From NCBI GenBank assembly GCA_051453625.1, contig JBOZIK010000001.1, positions 251,131,214-251,182,488 of the forward strand: DNA of 51,275 nt, in the 5' to 3' direction. Below the pieces are notes generated by a model. The model did no database searches, was not told the origin of the DNA, and saw only the letters and a program-made list of their open reading frames with translations. The first letter of the stretch is position 1. Each line of letters opens with the position of its first letter. Positions 23,241 through 35,447 of this stretch are shown here, piece after piece. This DNA is from Welwitschia mirabilis (Eukaryota > Gnetophyta > Gnetopsida > Welwitschiales). The position numbers were made by a program, and so were the translations under genes.

Positions 23241-23577
23241 ATTTTCTAGTCATCTAGAATATCATCCAAACAATGATAGAAATGATATTTGCATAGATAT
23301 TTTTCTAAGCATGCAAGAACATGATAAAATCTAGTGAAAAGCTAAAACATATAAGGGAATGAAGCTTAATCAAGAAGATATTAAAAAAAGGCTTACTTGA
23401 TAATAAATAAAATATAGGTATATAACCCTAGGTATTTAATTTTTAAGATTTAAAAAAAATTCTACTTTTATTACATTAGAACCAAATTTTTAGAAGAGCA
23501 GTCATAAGAATAATAGAATAGGAGAAAGATTACTTTATCCCCTTGTTCCTTATTGCATAGCATTTCCTAATATAAAC

Positions 23578-26130
23578 ATGATAGAACCCTCTAATTCAAA
23601 TGCTAAAATTATAGTTGGAGAGTTAATTGCTATAAGGAGATGTAAAAAACAAAAATCTTTTAATTTGCCTCTTAATGATGATATAGAATTTAGAATTGAG
23701 AATTCTTCTTATTCATTCTTCTCATCTACTTGTAAGGATAATTATAAAGGAACTATTAGAGAAATATTGGTTGAAATGAGAGTTAAGATAAGGAGAAATA
23801 ATTGAATCTCTAGGGATAATGAAAATAAAACACTTATATAAATATTTGAAGAAAGATGCTAAGCAACTCCAAATGATGTTGAGAGTAGGAACTAGACCCC
23901 CTCATCTTTTCAACCTTCTTATGTTTTTCATCCTTCTTTTTAAGCTTTATGTGAAAATCACAATGATAATTTGCAATATTATAGGGATTTTATCTCATTT
24001 AGTAAAACATCATACAATCATTTTATTGAATTCCACTCATCTCTCATGAGCTATTATGAAGAATAATCATATCCCATTAATTATCATGAAGAAGAAGATT
24101 CATCCCCCATGAACTACTATAGAGAAGACGCATCTACCAAAAACTATTAGGAATACAGAAATAATTATGTAAAAGATATAATTTACAAAATGAAAAAAAG
24201 GCAAAAAGAAACCACCAAGAAAATGGAAAATCTAATTGAGATGTGTCAATAAATTTTTTGCAAAATCAATTATCTTAAGTTCTTTTACAAGACAAACTAA
24301 TTCTACATGTCAAACCTTAAGAAACATGAAAAGAACTTAGAAATACTTGATAATAATTCTTGTTTTGCTAGATAAAATAAACTTATGGATTAACCTACAG
24401 CATCTCACTTATCAGGAGATGCTCAAAAAAAGGAGAAAAATGATGATTCAACTCCATTATCTAATAATACAGATGAAGATGATTGTTTATTAGAGGATGA
24501 TGATTATAACTTTATTCACTTCCTTTTAAATTTGAATGAAATAAAAGAATCAATTCATGAAAAATCTAAAAATTCTTTAATCCCTCATGAAGATAATAAT
24601 CACATTTCTCCTTTCGATGAATCTAATAAATTAAAAAATAATGACATATAACAAAATGATGAGAAAGATGATGATGATGATGATATTGAGATTCTTAATC
24701 ATATTCATAGTTTGCACTTACTTTGTGATAAGGATGTTTAATCCTTATTTAAAGTCTAATATATGAAATTACTAGAAAATTTATGTAATGAATATAAATC
24801 AATGAAGAATTCACATAATGAAGGAAGTTGTCCATCTGAGTCATCCATACGACAGTCCTAGACGATTGTCAATGACAGCATTTCGACAATAGAAAATGAG
24901 GATTACAATTTAGAATTAACTGAATTATCTAATAAAGATGAAGAATAATCAACTTTAGAAATATCAGAAAATCTTCAATCCCATAATGAAGCTAATGAGC
25001 ACTTTTCTTTCTATGATCTTTTTGAGTGATCAACCAGCTTAGAGAATGACAATAATCCTCAAAAAAAACAATAATGAGTACAATAAATAAGAAGAAGAAG
25101 ATATAGTCATGGATAATGATAAAGACAATAAAGAAGAAGAAGATATTATTAAAGATAATAATGAAAAAGTAAAAAAATAATTTAACCAAGTAAGAAAATC
25201 AATCAAACTTAATGGAGAATAGACTTATATCTTTCAATGCAATAATCCAACCTAAAGAATATATCCATGCATCTTCATCATGTTCACTTATATTTTCATG
25301 CAAAACCTTAAATGATATTCCTTATTCTACTCCTAATTCCACATTATCTTATGATCTTAACAATAATAACATTTCTCCCTCTTTCCCATTTGAACATTCA
25401 AGAAATTCTTCAAATCACATAATCTTGAGGAATATACTCATAAAATATCTTAATATTTTTCTATTATAACTCCATGTAAAACTCAAAGTAACATCTTTTC
25501 CTCTTGTATAAAGTCCACTTTACCTTATGCTTTTAATGATTACTCTTTTCAAAATCAAGACATGGGAAAACTTAGAACTTTAGATTGTGTTAAATCTTAT
25601 CTTCTTTATTCAAATCCATGCTTAAAAGTAAACCTTAAGGATATTCTTAAGTATATGAAATGTATCTTAATTAATCACCCTAAGAAGTTTCTTCAAAACC
25701 CTAGGATCTCTAATAGTACCATTAATGTCTGCCACATTCAATACCTAGATTTGAATGAAATAAATGTTTTAAGTTATTTACATCATGAGTTTGATAAGAG
25801 ATTGTTTTTCTATAAATTATATGAATTTTTTATCTCTTATATTGTTAATACATCTTATGGAGAGAAAAGGTTATTTAGTCCTGATAGTTGGAAAAAGCCT
25901 TATTTCCTTAATGAAAATCCATACCCTGAATTGAATGCCAGAAAGCTTCATAATCTTACTAGATAATATAGAGATCCTTAAAAAATTGATAGGATCTTTT
26001 TCTTGAGTACTTCTTTGCATGCATTATGTGATGATAATCATGATTTATGTCATTTCAATAAGAGTTTAGTCTTTAATGAAATTTATCACTTCTTCTTCTC
26101 TTATTTAAATTCTAAAATTTGAGATATTAA
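23578..26130 (+). pseudogene. Decayed acidic open frame inside the pol-less LTR element
   Basis: From the ATG at 23578, one frame can be followed to about 25065 through roughly 20 stops, then through at least one frameshift (25060-25075) to about 26130, giving some 850 codons. It opens as MIEPSNSNAKIIVGELIAIR. The middle is rich in Asp, Glu, Asn and Ser (NTDEDDCLLEDDDYNF near 24460; KDDDDDDIEILNHIHSLHLL near 24670). The end holds the longest intact piece (25562-25966, 134 codons, with YGEKRLFSPDSWKKPYFLNE) and continues as YRDP, LHALCDDNHDLCHFNKSL and FNEIYHFFFSYLNSK. Biased composition and sustained coding character suggest a once-translated protein. I recognise no gag, protease, RT, integrase or env motif. 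It sits between LTR A and LTR B, as expected for a non-autonomous element's own or captured ORF. Confidence 0.5.
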
Positions 26131-26929
26131 TGTTTTATATTTTTATTGTATTTATCTCTAATTGATTTTAGTAAAAAGTGATTGTATACCTTTTATGTTT
26201 TATCAATTAGTGAACATTTGATTTGATCCTTATTTTTTTGAGAAAGTACAATACCTTAGGACCATAGCTTTAGGAAATAAATATTTATTTTTCTTTCAAT
26301 AAAGTGTTAAATAGGATTTAGATCTTAGAAAAACTTGTTTTTAGTTTGCTCTTGTATTTATTTTTATTATATTTAGTTATGTTTTAGTTCTTAGTTTTTA
26401 ATTTACTTAGCAAGTATACCTCTAAATGGTTAAGTCCTTGTCCTTAAGAAAAAGTAAATTTTTAATGGCTTAGTTGAGATTTTCGATCTGAACACTTGGA
26501 AAATTCAAAAAAATGGATAAAAGTAAAAATCCATGAGTTATCAAACATTAAACATGATATAAGCACTTAGTTCGGAAGTCTTCCTACCATTGTCTAAATT
26601 CTTTCTTAGTTGATTCTTTTGGTGGATGTCATGCTATCACTTTGAATATTTTTAACTTGACTTATGTTGTAATTTATAAAATTACCATGAGTAGTAATTT
26701 CTACTTGGGAATTTTAAAAGTGATAAGATTAGATTCATCCAATCTCAAGACATTTAAATGTCTATCAACTTCATTTTAAAGCATGATTCTTTGGGTTTTT
26801 TTATTTTCTCTTAATTGTGTAAGTCTTTAGTTGTTTGAGGATGTTATTTCTTATTTTTCATCTCGCATCTTCACCTTTATCTTTGAGAGTATGTGGTTAT
26901 GTGGAATTTATTTTGAGAATTATTCTCTA

Positions 26930-26931
<2 letters not shown>

Positions 26932-26984
<53 letters not shown>
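26932..26984. repeat. (GA)n microsatellite
   Basis: About 24 AG/GA dinucleotides. It lies at the left edge of a ~2-kb block duplicated at 30066-32069. The right copy starts at another purine-rich tract (30055-30100), so this tract may mark a recombination junction. Confidence 0.95.
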
Positions 26985-26986
<2 letters not shown>

Positions 26987-28997
26987 ATAACCATGATCTA
27001 TTATTTCTATACCAAATACATGATTACCATGATGTCCTATTACGTTGAGGTAAATTTTTCTAAAAGGGACATTTCACAGTGTTGTAACCTATGAGAACTC
27101 CACTTGGGGGTCATTTAACCATGCTTCATGGGTTCTTACTTCTCTAATTGTGGTTTCAATCCACTCATCATGGCTTAAAAATAAAACACTTTGAGGCTAT
27201 GGGATCAATAGTGTTCTTGGTGTTATTAGAGGCATTGCTTATTTCCTAGACTCATTGATTTTATAGTATTCTCACATGATCATTTTACTTTTAAGGATTC
27301 AGGAGTGTTTTGAGATGTAAATAGATGAGTCCATTTCTTATCATCTTTTGATCTTGTCATTCATTGATTGAAAACATTAGTTACTTCGCATCATCATAAT
27401 CACTGCTTATTTGAGTGGTACTTTATGAAGTTTTTGCATTATTTCATGCATCATTAATCAGCTGATTTTATGATTTCTTACATGAGGGTTTCTTAGGTTG
27501 GAATTTAGGGTAGGTACGCAATCTTCTTTATGTTTTTAGTTGTATGTTTTCATTTTGTTTTCCTTAGTTATTTCCTTTGGGATTTCAAAGTCATTTACAT
27601 ACTATTTCATTACAAATATGTAAGACTTGATCATTTAGTAGTTTTCTTATTGATTTTTATTTTTACTTGTATTTTTTATTATTTAAGATTTAATTTTATT
27701 TTAATTAATAATAATTCTTTAGTTTATAATGATAATTTTTCCCATCTATTCTTTTAATTTCTTTTTGAGTTTAGTTCTTGTTTAATTTTGATGCATCCAA
27801 TGATTGTGAGTTCATGAAACATTTCATAATATTCCCTAGCTTGGTTCATTTCACCTCCTTTATCATTCCTTATTCATCATGATTGTTAGCCATTTCCCAT
27901 CTTTTAAACTTTCTAATACATTTTTGAAACCTTCATGATACCATCTAATCTTAACTTATTTTTCTAATACTTTCATTTTTTTTTTTCCTAATCTTTGAAA
28001 ATAACTACCATCCATCTTATCATCCATATGACTAGGCAAGATAGCACATTGATATTTTCTAAACGTTAACTTTTTATCTTTCATCTTTTTTCAACTATTT
28101 TCTGACCCTTCTTTCATGCAAAGAATACTACTCTAAAGCCCATCTATTTTGCTTACTTGTATTTAAAACTTGCATATTGATCTTTTTCATCTTATGTTAA
28201 TGTAATATGGAATGTATTGATTCACCTATGGTAAGCAGGATTAAGATTTTGAGATATTTGAGTAAAAAATTTAAAATTTTTAGGGTCATTTTTAAAAATT
28301 TTCATGATACATATCTATAATGTACTAGTCTAATTATGATCGCCTATTATTTGAGTGATATGCATTATGGATGTTGTTTACTAAAACATGTACTTAATAG
28401 TAGAATACTTGTATATTGTTTTTCTTACAGGGATAATCCAAGCAATTCAAGAGACCATGAATGAAGGAAATAATGTTATGATTATTTTTTATATATTTTC
28501 CCTTATAGATTATGCTTAAAAAACTCCATGTTTGATTCATGAATATTATTTTTAGGTTATTACTTTTTTTAATTATACATGCACATCATTTATCTAAGTT
28601 ATTATGGTGATATCTTATGATGATTCTTTTTGTTATGACATTTAATCTTTATTGTTTTTGATATGCTTAATATTTTAAGTGGAGGACTAATGCACTAGTA
28701 AGTTTTTTAATCTTACTTTTTGATGAGCATAATTACAAGAATTTGATTTCATAGATAGATTTTTAAAAGTTTGTCATCCCCATCATCATCTAGATAACAT
28801 ATTAAATGATACCATGGTTACATTATCTACCAAACATAAAACATTCAATTTAGTTATTTTGATATTTGATCTTGCATAATGAAATTTTTGAACTTAATTT
28901 ACATATCCCTAGTTAGTATTTATCTTAGTTAATTTGGCTCACAATCATAGTTGTTCTCCTCTTTTGTTAGGAACTGACAAGGCTAAGTCAGGGACTA
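26985..28997 (+). repeat. 3' non-coding internal region of LTR element, copy 1
   Basis: A ~2-kb AT-rich block without coding potential that recurs in the same orientation at 30066-32069. Shared landmarks include 'GAGGCATTGCTTATTT' (27230 and 30360) and 'AGGTTGGAATTT' (27494 and 30630). It ends in a purine-rich stretch (CAAGGCTAAGTCAGGGACTA) next to LTR B, which fits a decayed polypurine tract. Confidence 0.7.
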
Positions 28998-30060
28998 TGT
29001 TGCAATGTCAAATTACATGTTTTTGATGGGGTATTTGGAATAGTTTTATAGGACATTTAGATAGGTTTAAGTAAAAAACAACAATTATTGAGCATCATGA
29101 AGAAAATCATCAAAATGCATAATCCCTAGCACATTTGGAGACGTTTTGGATGATTTCTGATATTTTACATTTCTTAGGAGTATTTAATAATACACAAAGA
29201 CAATTTAACTTAATTAAAGAGCTTGAAAGGGCCATTATCCCCTTTATCATCTAGACAACCACTTGGGCCACACCACTTACATGATGATCAGGATGCTCAC
29301 TGGATTGAAGATGAAGGTTGATATAGGACCTTTGTTGATGTGTTATTGTCCTCTATATCATCTAGATAATAGTCAAAATAACCAATATTTTTAGTCAATG
29401 CAATAAACTTCACCTAATTTATGCAATGTATCATGTGCTTCCTATGCATTGTTAAGGTTTATGTTGTATTTGTTAAATTTACTATTTTTGAGATGTTTTA
29501 TTGTAATAAGTACCTCCTTCATTCTTACTCTAAATTTATCTTCTTTGACACTTGAAAATCTTGTGATAGTAGATTAAAATGTAGGAGGTTTGTCTATTAG
29601 TTGCAAAGAGGGATTTCCCTTAGTGTTGAACTATGTCTCTTTCATTGCGGTGCTACTACTTTGTAATAAGATGTTAATTTGAGAAATAATAAAAATCATC
29701 TTATAGTTTTATATATTCATGTACATGACCCTTATAGTTTATGTTGGTTATGACTTCATGACAGCTTTATAGTTGATCTTAATCATGAGAGTAATCATTG
29801 TTAAGGTTGATATTGTTAGTTTAGATTTGCATTTATTTCATATTGCATTTCCATAATTGCATATTCTATTTGATGTATTGTATAGCTTATGTTAATTAGC
29901 ATTAAGTAATAGTTTATTTAATTAATTTAAGTTATAAGGATTGATCTTGAAGACAGGAAAAGTGGTAGTTAAATGGATTCATCATTCATTGCATTTAAAT
30001 TTTTCATCATTCATCTTGTATTGCATTTGCATTTTTTCTTATTTTCATTTACCAAAAGGA
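28998..30060 (+). mobile_element. LTR B (chimeric, truncated 3' LTR)
   Basis: Starts TGTTGCAATGTC after a polypurine-like tract and matches LTR A closely up to about 29764. From there to 30060 it matches LTR D rather than A, then runs into a purine-rich tract and a second internal block, without an LTR end. The switch falls at a 24-bp block (29741-29764) that is identical to 34930-34953 at the start of LTR F. LTR B plus LTR F would make one complete A-type LTR. Confidence 0.75.
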
Positions 30061-30065
30061 AAAAA

Positions 30066-32069
30066 GACTAAAAAAATAAAAAGATAAAAGAAGAAGAAGA
30101 AATGTATAATAACCATGAGCTTTTATATATGAGCTAAAAACATGATCACTATGTTGTCCTACTATAAGCACACTGGGGTAAATTTTCTTGAGAGGGGCCT
30201 TTAGCAGTGTGATATGGTAGCTGTTGGAACTTTAATTAGAGATTAATTAGCTATGGTATATAGGTCCTTGTTCCTCTGATAATGGTTGCACTCCTCTCAT
30301 CATGAAAAAATAATTATCATTTAGATGTTATGGGATCAATTATGGTCCTAGTATTATCAGAGGCATTGCTTATTTTCTAGACTCATTGTGCATATAATAT
30401 TCCTACATGATCATTTTACTTTTTCAGATTCTAGTGCTATTTTGGGGGATGAGTAAGTGAGTCTATTTCTAAGCTACTTTTGATCTTATCATTTATTAAT
30501 TAAGAATACTAGATATACTTGACATCATCATAATCATTACTCTTTTAAGTGGTACTTTATGATCTTGTTACATTATGTTTTGCATTATTATTAAGTGATT
30601 TTATGATTTCTATCCAGGGATTTTACTAGGTTGGAATTTTGGATAGGTAAATAATATTCTTCATGTTTCTAATTGTTCATTTTCATTATGTTTTCCTTGG
30701 TTCTTTTGATTAACATCTTAAAGTTATTTCCATATTTTTCTAGCATAATATTTAGGACTTGATCCTTCAGTAGTTTTCTAATTGTCTTTTTATTTTTACT
30801 TACTAGATTTTATTCATAGGGGTTATTTTTCTTTCAGCACTTTAATTGATGCTTCCTTTTATCTTGATTAATGATGTTCCTTTCATTTTATGATGATGTT
30901 TTTTTTCATTTCTTTGCTTTTGAGTTTACATACATCCACTTACAAATCTTAAAGGCTTATCAAATCTAGATACATTTGAGGACCTTATTTAGCATTGATT
31001 ATCTTCTTGGTGCATTATCATTTTCCTATCTGATATCCTTTTATTTTGCCTTGAGTTCTTTCCATTTTTGAATCCTTCATCATGATTATTTTGATGAAGA
31101 TTCTTCACTTTTATCCATCTTATAGATTTTATGATAACTTTATAAGGCTTTAGTGTTGATACCATTGATTATCCGATTCTACTTGGACTTCATTGATTTT
31201 TTCAGATCCTTTTTTTCTAATCATTATCCCCATGTCTAATGTTTAGATGATGATGTGGATGACACAGCTCCTCTTAGCTTATTGCAATATGGGACATATT
31301 GATTCTTCTATTAGGACAGGATAGATTTCTAGAAAATCTTTAAGATATTTAAGCAAAAATTCTATTTATGATGATCATTTTGAGCATTTACAATATAAAT
31401 TTATATGTGTGTGTGTGTGATGTACTGGTTAACATATGACTTTATATTACTTATATAATATGCATTATGAACATTATTTAGTAAGGCACAGCAACACAAT
31501 TACAGAACATCCTTGTAGGTGTGATTTAAGATACTTAAGAAACCATGGATAAGGGAAGTAATATTATGATTATTTTTGAATTTATCATTTGTAGATTGTA
31601 TTCAAAACTCATTGATTGATTTATATACTTCATTTTGAGTTATCATTACTTAATTTATATATACCATTATGAGTTTTTACTATTATGCATACACATCATC
31701 ATTGTCTAATTTATCATGGTTATATCTTATGATGGTTATTATGTATGACATTTAATTTTTATCTTGTGATGTATTAAACATTTCAAATAAGGGGCTAAAA
31801 AATATTTTAGTACTTGGATTTTTTTCATGATTATGTTCATAGGCACTTAGTGTTAGTTCTAATTTTAAAAAGCATATCATACCCATTATCATCTAGATGA
31901 TAGACAAAATGACATATCTATTATACATCCTATAAAGGTGTTATATTAGTTAATAAATTTTCATATTTAATCCTACATGATAAATATTTCTGAACTCAAT
32001 TTACATTTTCCTAGTTACTATTTATCTTAGTCAAATTAGCTCATAATGACAAGGCTAAGTGAGGGGTTA
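30066..32069 (+). repeat. 3' non-coding internal region of LTR element, copy 2
   Basis: Second copy of the 26985-28997 block, similarly AT-rich and non-coding. It ends with the polypurine-like AAGGCTAAGTGAGGGGTTA before LTR C. A short (TG)n run lies near 31408-31419. Confidence 0.7.
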
Positions 32070-32435
32070 TGTTGTGATGCCAATTTGTAGGATTTTGATG
32101 GGTTATTTTGAGTACTTTTATAAGATATTTGTATAGGTTTAGATGTAATTCTGATGATTATAAAGAGTCGATGAGATGATAATAAAAACACACAATTCTG
32201 GGCATATTTAGAGGTACTTCAAGAAAATTCTGACACTTAGCACTTTGAGGAGAAGACTAATGATGCAAATGCTGATTTCTCTTAGCTAGAAACTTAAGGA
32301 ATCTTGCTGTTCCCTGTGTTGTTCCCATGATAGCCAAGAAAATAACACTACTAACATGGCCTAAAGTCTATGGGGTTGACTACGAGTCTAAAAGCATATT
32401 GCAATAAGCTTACAATATTATTAATCACTTACTTT
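32070..32435 (+). mobile_element. LTR C (partial, tandem duplicate of the start of LTR D)
   Basis: Starts TGTTGTGATGCC and parallels the first ~340 bp of LTR D. The preceding polypurine-like tract is also duplicated, so 32041-32435 and 32439-32830 form a tandem duplication with a 398-bp offset. Confidence 0.7.
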
Positions 32436-32467
32436 GCAAAGGACTAACAAGGCTAAGTGAGGGGCTA

Positions 32468-33719
32468 TGTTGTAATGCTAATTTGTAGGATTTTGATGGG
32501 GTATTTAGAGTATTTTTGTAGGAAATTTTTATATAATTAGATGTAATTCTAATGATCATGGAGAGTTGATGGGATGATTACAGAAACACATAATTCTAGG
32601 CATATTTGAAGGTAATTTAGGTAGATTCTAATATTTAGTACTTTAAGGAGAAAACCAACGATGTAGATGTTGATTTCTCTTAGCTGGAAGCTTTAAGAAG
32701 CCTTTCGTTTCCTGTGTCATCCCCATGATAGTTAAGACGATAGTACTACTAGCATGGCCTGAAAGCTGTGGGGCTAACTATGGGGATAGAATCTAATGAC
32801 TCACCTATTAATGGGGCATCATCCCTAGTGTTATCTTGATGACAGAAAGAATGAAAACTATTTTATTTTAACAAGTTTAATTATCTTTTGTAATAGGATT
32901 ACATGCCTCTCTAGGCTGCTAGGATTTCTTCTCCAACTTCTAGGATTACAGTTTTAAAACCCTAATGTAAAACTATAAATACCTCTCTCATTCTTATTTC
33001 GTATTCATCTTTTGTACCAGATATTCCTGTGATGGGAGATTGAAGGACAAGAGATACATCCATAGCTATAAAAAGATGTTTTTCTTGGTGTTAGGCAGAC
33101 TATCCTCTACTAAGGTGCTACTATTTTATTTGTAAGTGGATGTTAATTTATGATTAATGCAAAAACTCTCTTCTCTTCTATTATGTGAATATCCCTTGTA
33201 GTTTAAATTGATTATGATTTTGTGATAACTTCATAGTTTATCTAGATCATAAGGACAATCTTTGTTAAGGTTGACATTATTAGTTTGAATGTTTCATTGT
33301 ATTTCATTTTATTCTATTTTCATACTTACATTTATTTACATTTTGTTTGGTATATCTTATAGCTTATGTTAGTTAGAAATAAGTGATAGCTTTTTCTAAT
33401 TGATCTAAGTTATAAGGTTTAATCCTTGTGATAGAAGGATTAGAATTCAAATAGACTCATTACACTTGCATTTCAACCAGTTGCATTTTATCATTATTCA
33501 TCTTGCATAATATTGTATTGTTCTTTTTTTAAATTTATAAAAGAAAAAGACTAAAAATATTTTGTTGAAATCAATTCTTTAACTTCTAGCCTAGTATCTT
33601 TAACAGATTACGACATTTGAGTTAACTCTCGTCTATACTAATGTGTGTTTTTTTGTAAGTATTATAATTTATAAATTTTACTTAATGACTTAAAGATTGT
33701 ACAAATTCACACTACAACA
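32468..33719 (+). mobile_element. LTR D (complete, followed by a PBS)
   Basis: A 1,252-bp LTR with matching inverted ends TGTTG...CAACA. Upstream lies a polypurine-like tract (AAGGCTAAGTGAGGGGCTA). Downstream, after TG, comes a PBS-like sequence. It keeps a recognisable TATA box. It belongs to a subfamily distinct from LTRs A and F, shared with the tail of LTR B. Confidence 0.8.
32974..32980 (+). promoter_or_regulatory. LTR D TATA box
   Basis: TATAAAT in the context CTATAAATACCTCTC, about 500 bp into the LTR; LTR E has an equivalent element. Confidence 0.5.
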
Positions 33720-33721
33720 TG

Positions 33722-33740
33722 TTGGCACCATTGTTGCGGT
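33722..33740 (+). other. Primer-binding site after LTR D, tRNA-Asp type
   Basis: TTGGCACCATTGTTGCGGT, a mildly decayed form of the TTGGCGCCGTTGCCGGGG type site. Internal sequence continues for only ~45 bp before an inverted LTR begins. Confidence 0.65.
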
Positions 33741-33784
33741 GTGTATTTATGTAACGTTTATGTCCTGATTAGAATCTTGTCAAC

Positions 33785-34430
33785 CACAAATAATAAGCAT
33801 ACATAAAATACACTAATATAGATGGGATTGATCCGACTATTGTAATCCATTAAAGGTTAAAGTATAGAAATAAAAGAATTTCTATCAAGATAAAAATATG
33901 GTAATCCTAGCCTACAGAAATAATTTGGAATACATGAAAATGAAATAAAATACACTTGTACAAGAATAATCTAGGAAAGGAAATAGTAATGCATCTAAAC
34001 TAACTAAGCACAACATTGACAAATTTTGTCCTCATAATCTATATCACAAAAGAAGCTTATCACCGAATCTCAAATAACATAAACTATGAGGGAGAATATC
34101 ATTCATACATCTGAACACAAAAAAAAATGATTTATATTAAAAATGCACATCACATCCATATTATAAAGTAGCTACTCCTCAATAGAGGAAACGCTGCCTA
34201 ACACCAAGATAACATCTCTCTGAAATTATAGAATGGTTCTCCAATCCTTCAATCTTCTTCCATTAATATTTCGGATACTATCAAAGATGATTAGGAGTTA
34301 AGGGGAAGACCTTTATTTATAGACTCAAAACAAGAAATAAAACTGATAGAAAGACGTGGAGAAAACCCTAACCACCATGCAAAGAGAAATCAAAACAAGT
34401 AGCAAAAGCTCAGGTAATCATTTAATGCAA
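33785..34430 (-). mobile_element. LTR E (inverted, truncated)
   Basis: The reverse complement aligns with the last two thirds of LTRs A and D. Shared features are the CCCATCTATATTAGTGT block near the 3' end, the 'AGATTGAAGGA' block, the 'TTGGTGTTAGGCAG' block, and a TATAAATA promoter element at 34321-34314 on the minus strand. The LTR terminus and PBS are missing on its left. It faces LTR D tail to tail. Confidence 0.65.
34314..34321 (-). promoter_or_regulatory. LTR E TATA box
   Basis: TATAAATA on the minus strand (context GTCTATAAATAAAGG), equivalent to the TATA box of LTR D. Confidence 0.45.
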
Positions 34431-34827
34431 GCATTAGAAAACAATTTTGTCTGGCTAGTCATCTAGACAATACAGGAGATGATGTCGACTGATAATTAGA
34501 TCCTTGTCTACTACCAGTCTAACTTCCTGTGAGAATTATCATCGACTAGTTGGCATGGTCGTTTATATTATTGTTCAGATGATTAGGTGGATGATGGTCT
34601 TTAATGGATCTTCAATTAGTTTAGTTGCTTTATTATTTATAGGAAATTATCATCCAAAATACCATTCATTCATATTTGTACAAAAATACAAAATGTTTGT
34701 AATTTATTTGGAAATCACATATTTTCATCCTTTTCATCTTGGTTCTCCAGTATCATGAGAACTAAGCATTTATCTGCCAATTTACCTATAAAACAACTTA
34801 GAATATCTTATCAAATACACATAAGTT
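34431..34827. other. Intergenic or LTR-derived, no gene
   Basis: Possibly the diverged 5' part of LTR E. The 84-codon frame at 34504-34758 has no recognisable domain. Confidence 0.4.
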
Positions 34828-34927
34828 NNNNNNNNNNNNNNNNNNNNNNNNNNNNNNNNNNNNNNNNNNNNNNNNNNNNNNNNNNNNNNNNNNNNNNNNN
34901 NNNNNNNNNNNNNNNNNNNNNNNNNNN
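34828..34927. other. Assembly gap (100 N)
   Basis: Exactly 100 N, a usual placeholder for a gap of unknown size. The sequence resumes inside LTR F at a block identical to one in LTR B. Confidence 0.95.
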
Positions 34928-35447
34928 TGATGTTGGTTATGACTTCATGACAGTTTCATAATTGATATAGGTCATCAAGGGCAACCTTTATTGTCAAGGT
35001 TGAAATTGTTAGTTTAGGATGTTGCATTGCATTATATTTTATATTTCCTAGCTTAATCATTATATGTTTTCCATATTCTATTTGATGTATTGATAGCCTA
35101 GGATGGTTAGGGTTAGTGACAGTTTTCTTAATTAATCTAGATTATACAGGGCTAATCTCAGTGGAGAGATTTGGTAGTTGGATAGATATTGTATTTAGAG
35201 TGGTTTTATTTGCATTGCATTAGTGTGTTTTTCTTACATTATTTTCTTGCATTATGTATTTTCATTAGTGAGCCTAAAAATACTTTGCATGAAATTAATT
35301 ATCTAATGTTAAGCCTAGTGCGTTTGATGGATTATGATATTCAAGTTGACTCTTACTTATATTAGTGTGTTTTTTTTTTGTGGAAATATTTGTAATTGAT
35401 AAGATTTAACTAAGGACTTAATGATTTCATAAATACACATTGCAACA
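34928..35447 (+). mobile_element. LTR F (3' end of an A-type LTR)
   Basis: Matches the last ~520 bp of LTR A, including 'GTTGAAATTGTTAGTTT', and ends TTGCAACA. No primer-binding site follows, so it is a 3' LTR end. With 28998-29740 it makes 1,261 bp, close to the 1,250 bp of LTR A. The next five bases, GTTAT, resemble GCTAT before LTR A. Confidence 0.7.

Noticed and set aside
26831-27094. Open frame of 87 codons with a long Glu-Arg run
   Set aside because: The Glu-Arg run is just translation of the (GA)n microsatellite, and the frame has no domain.
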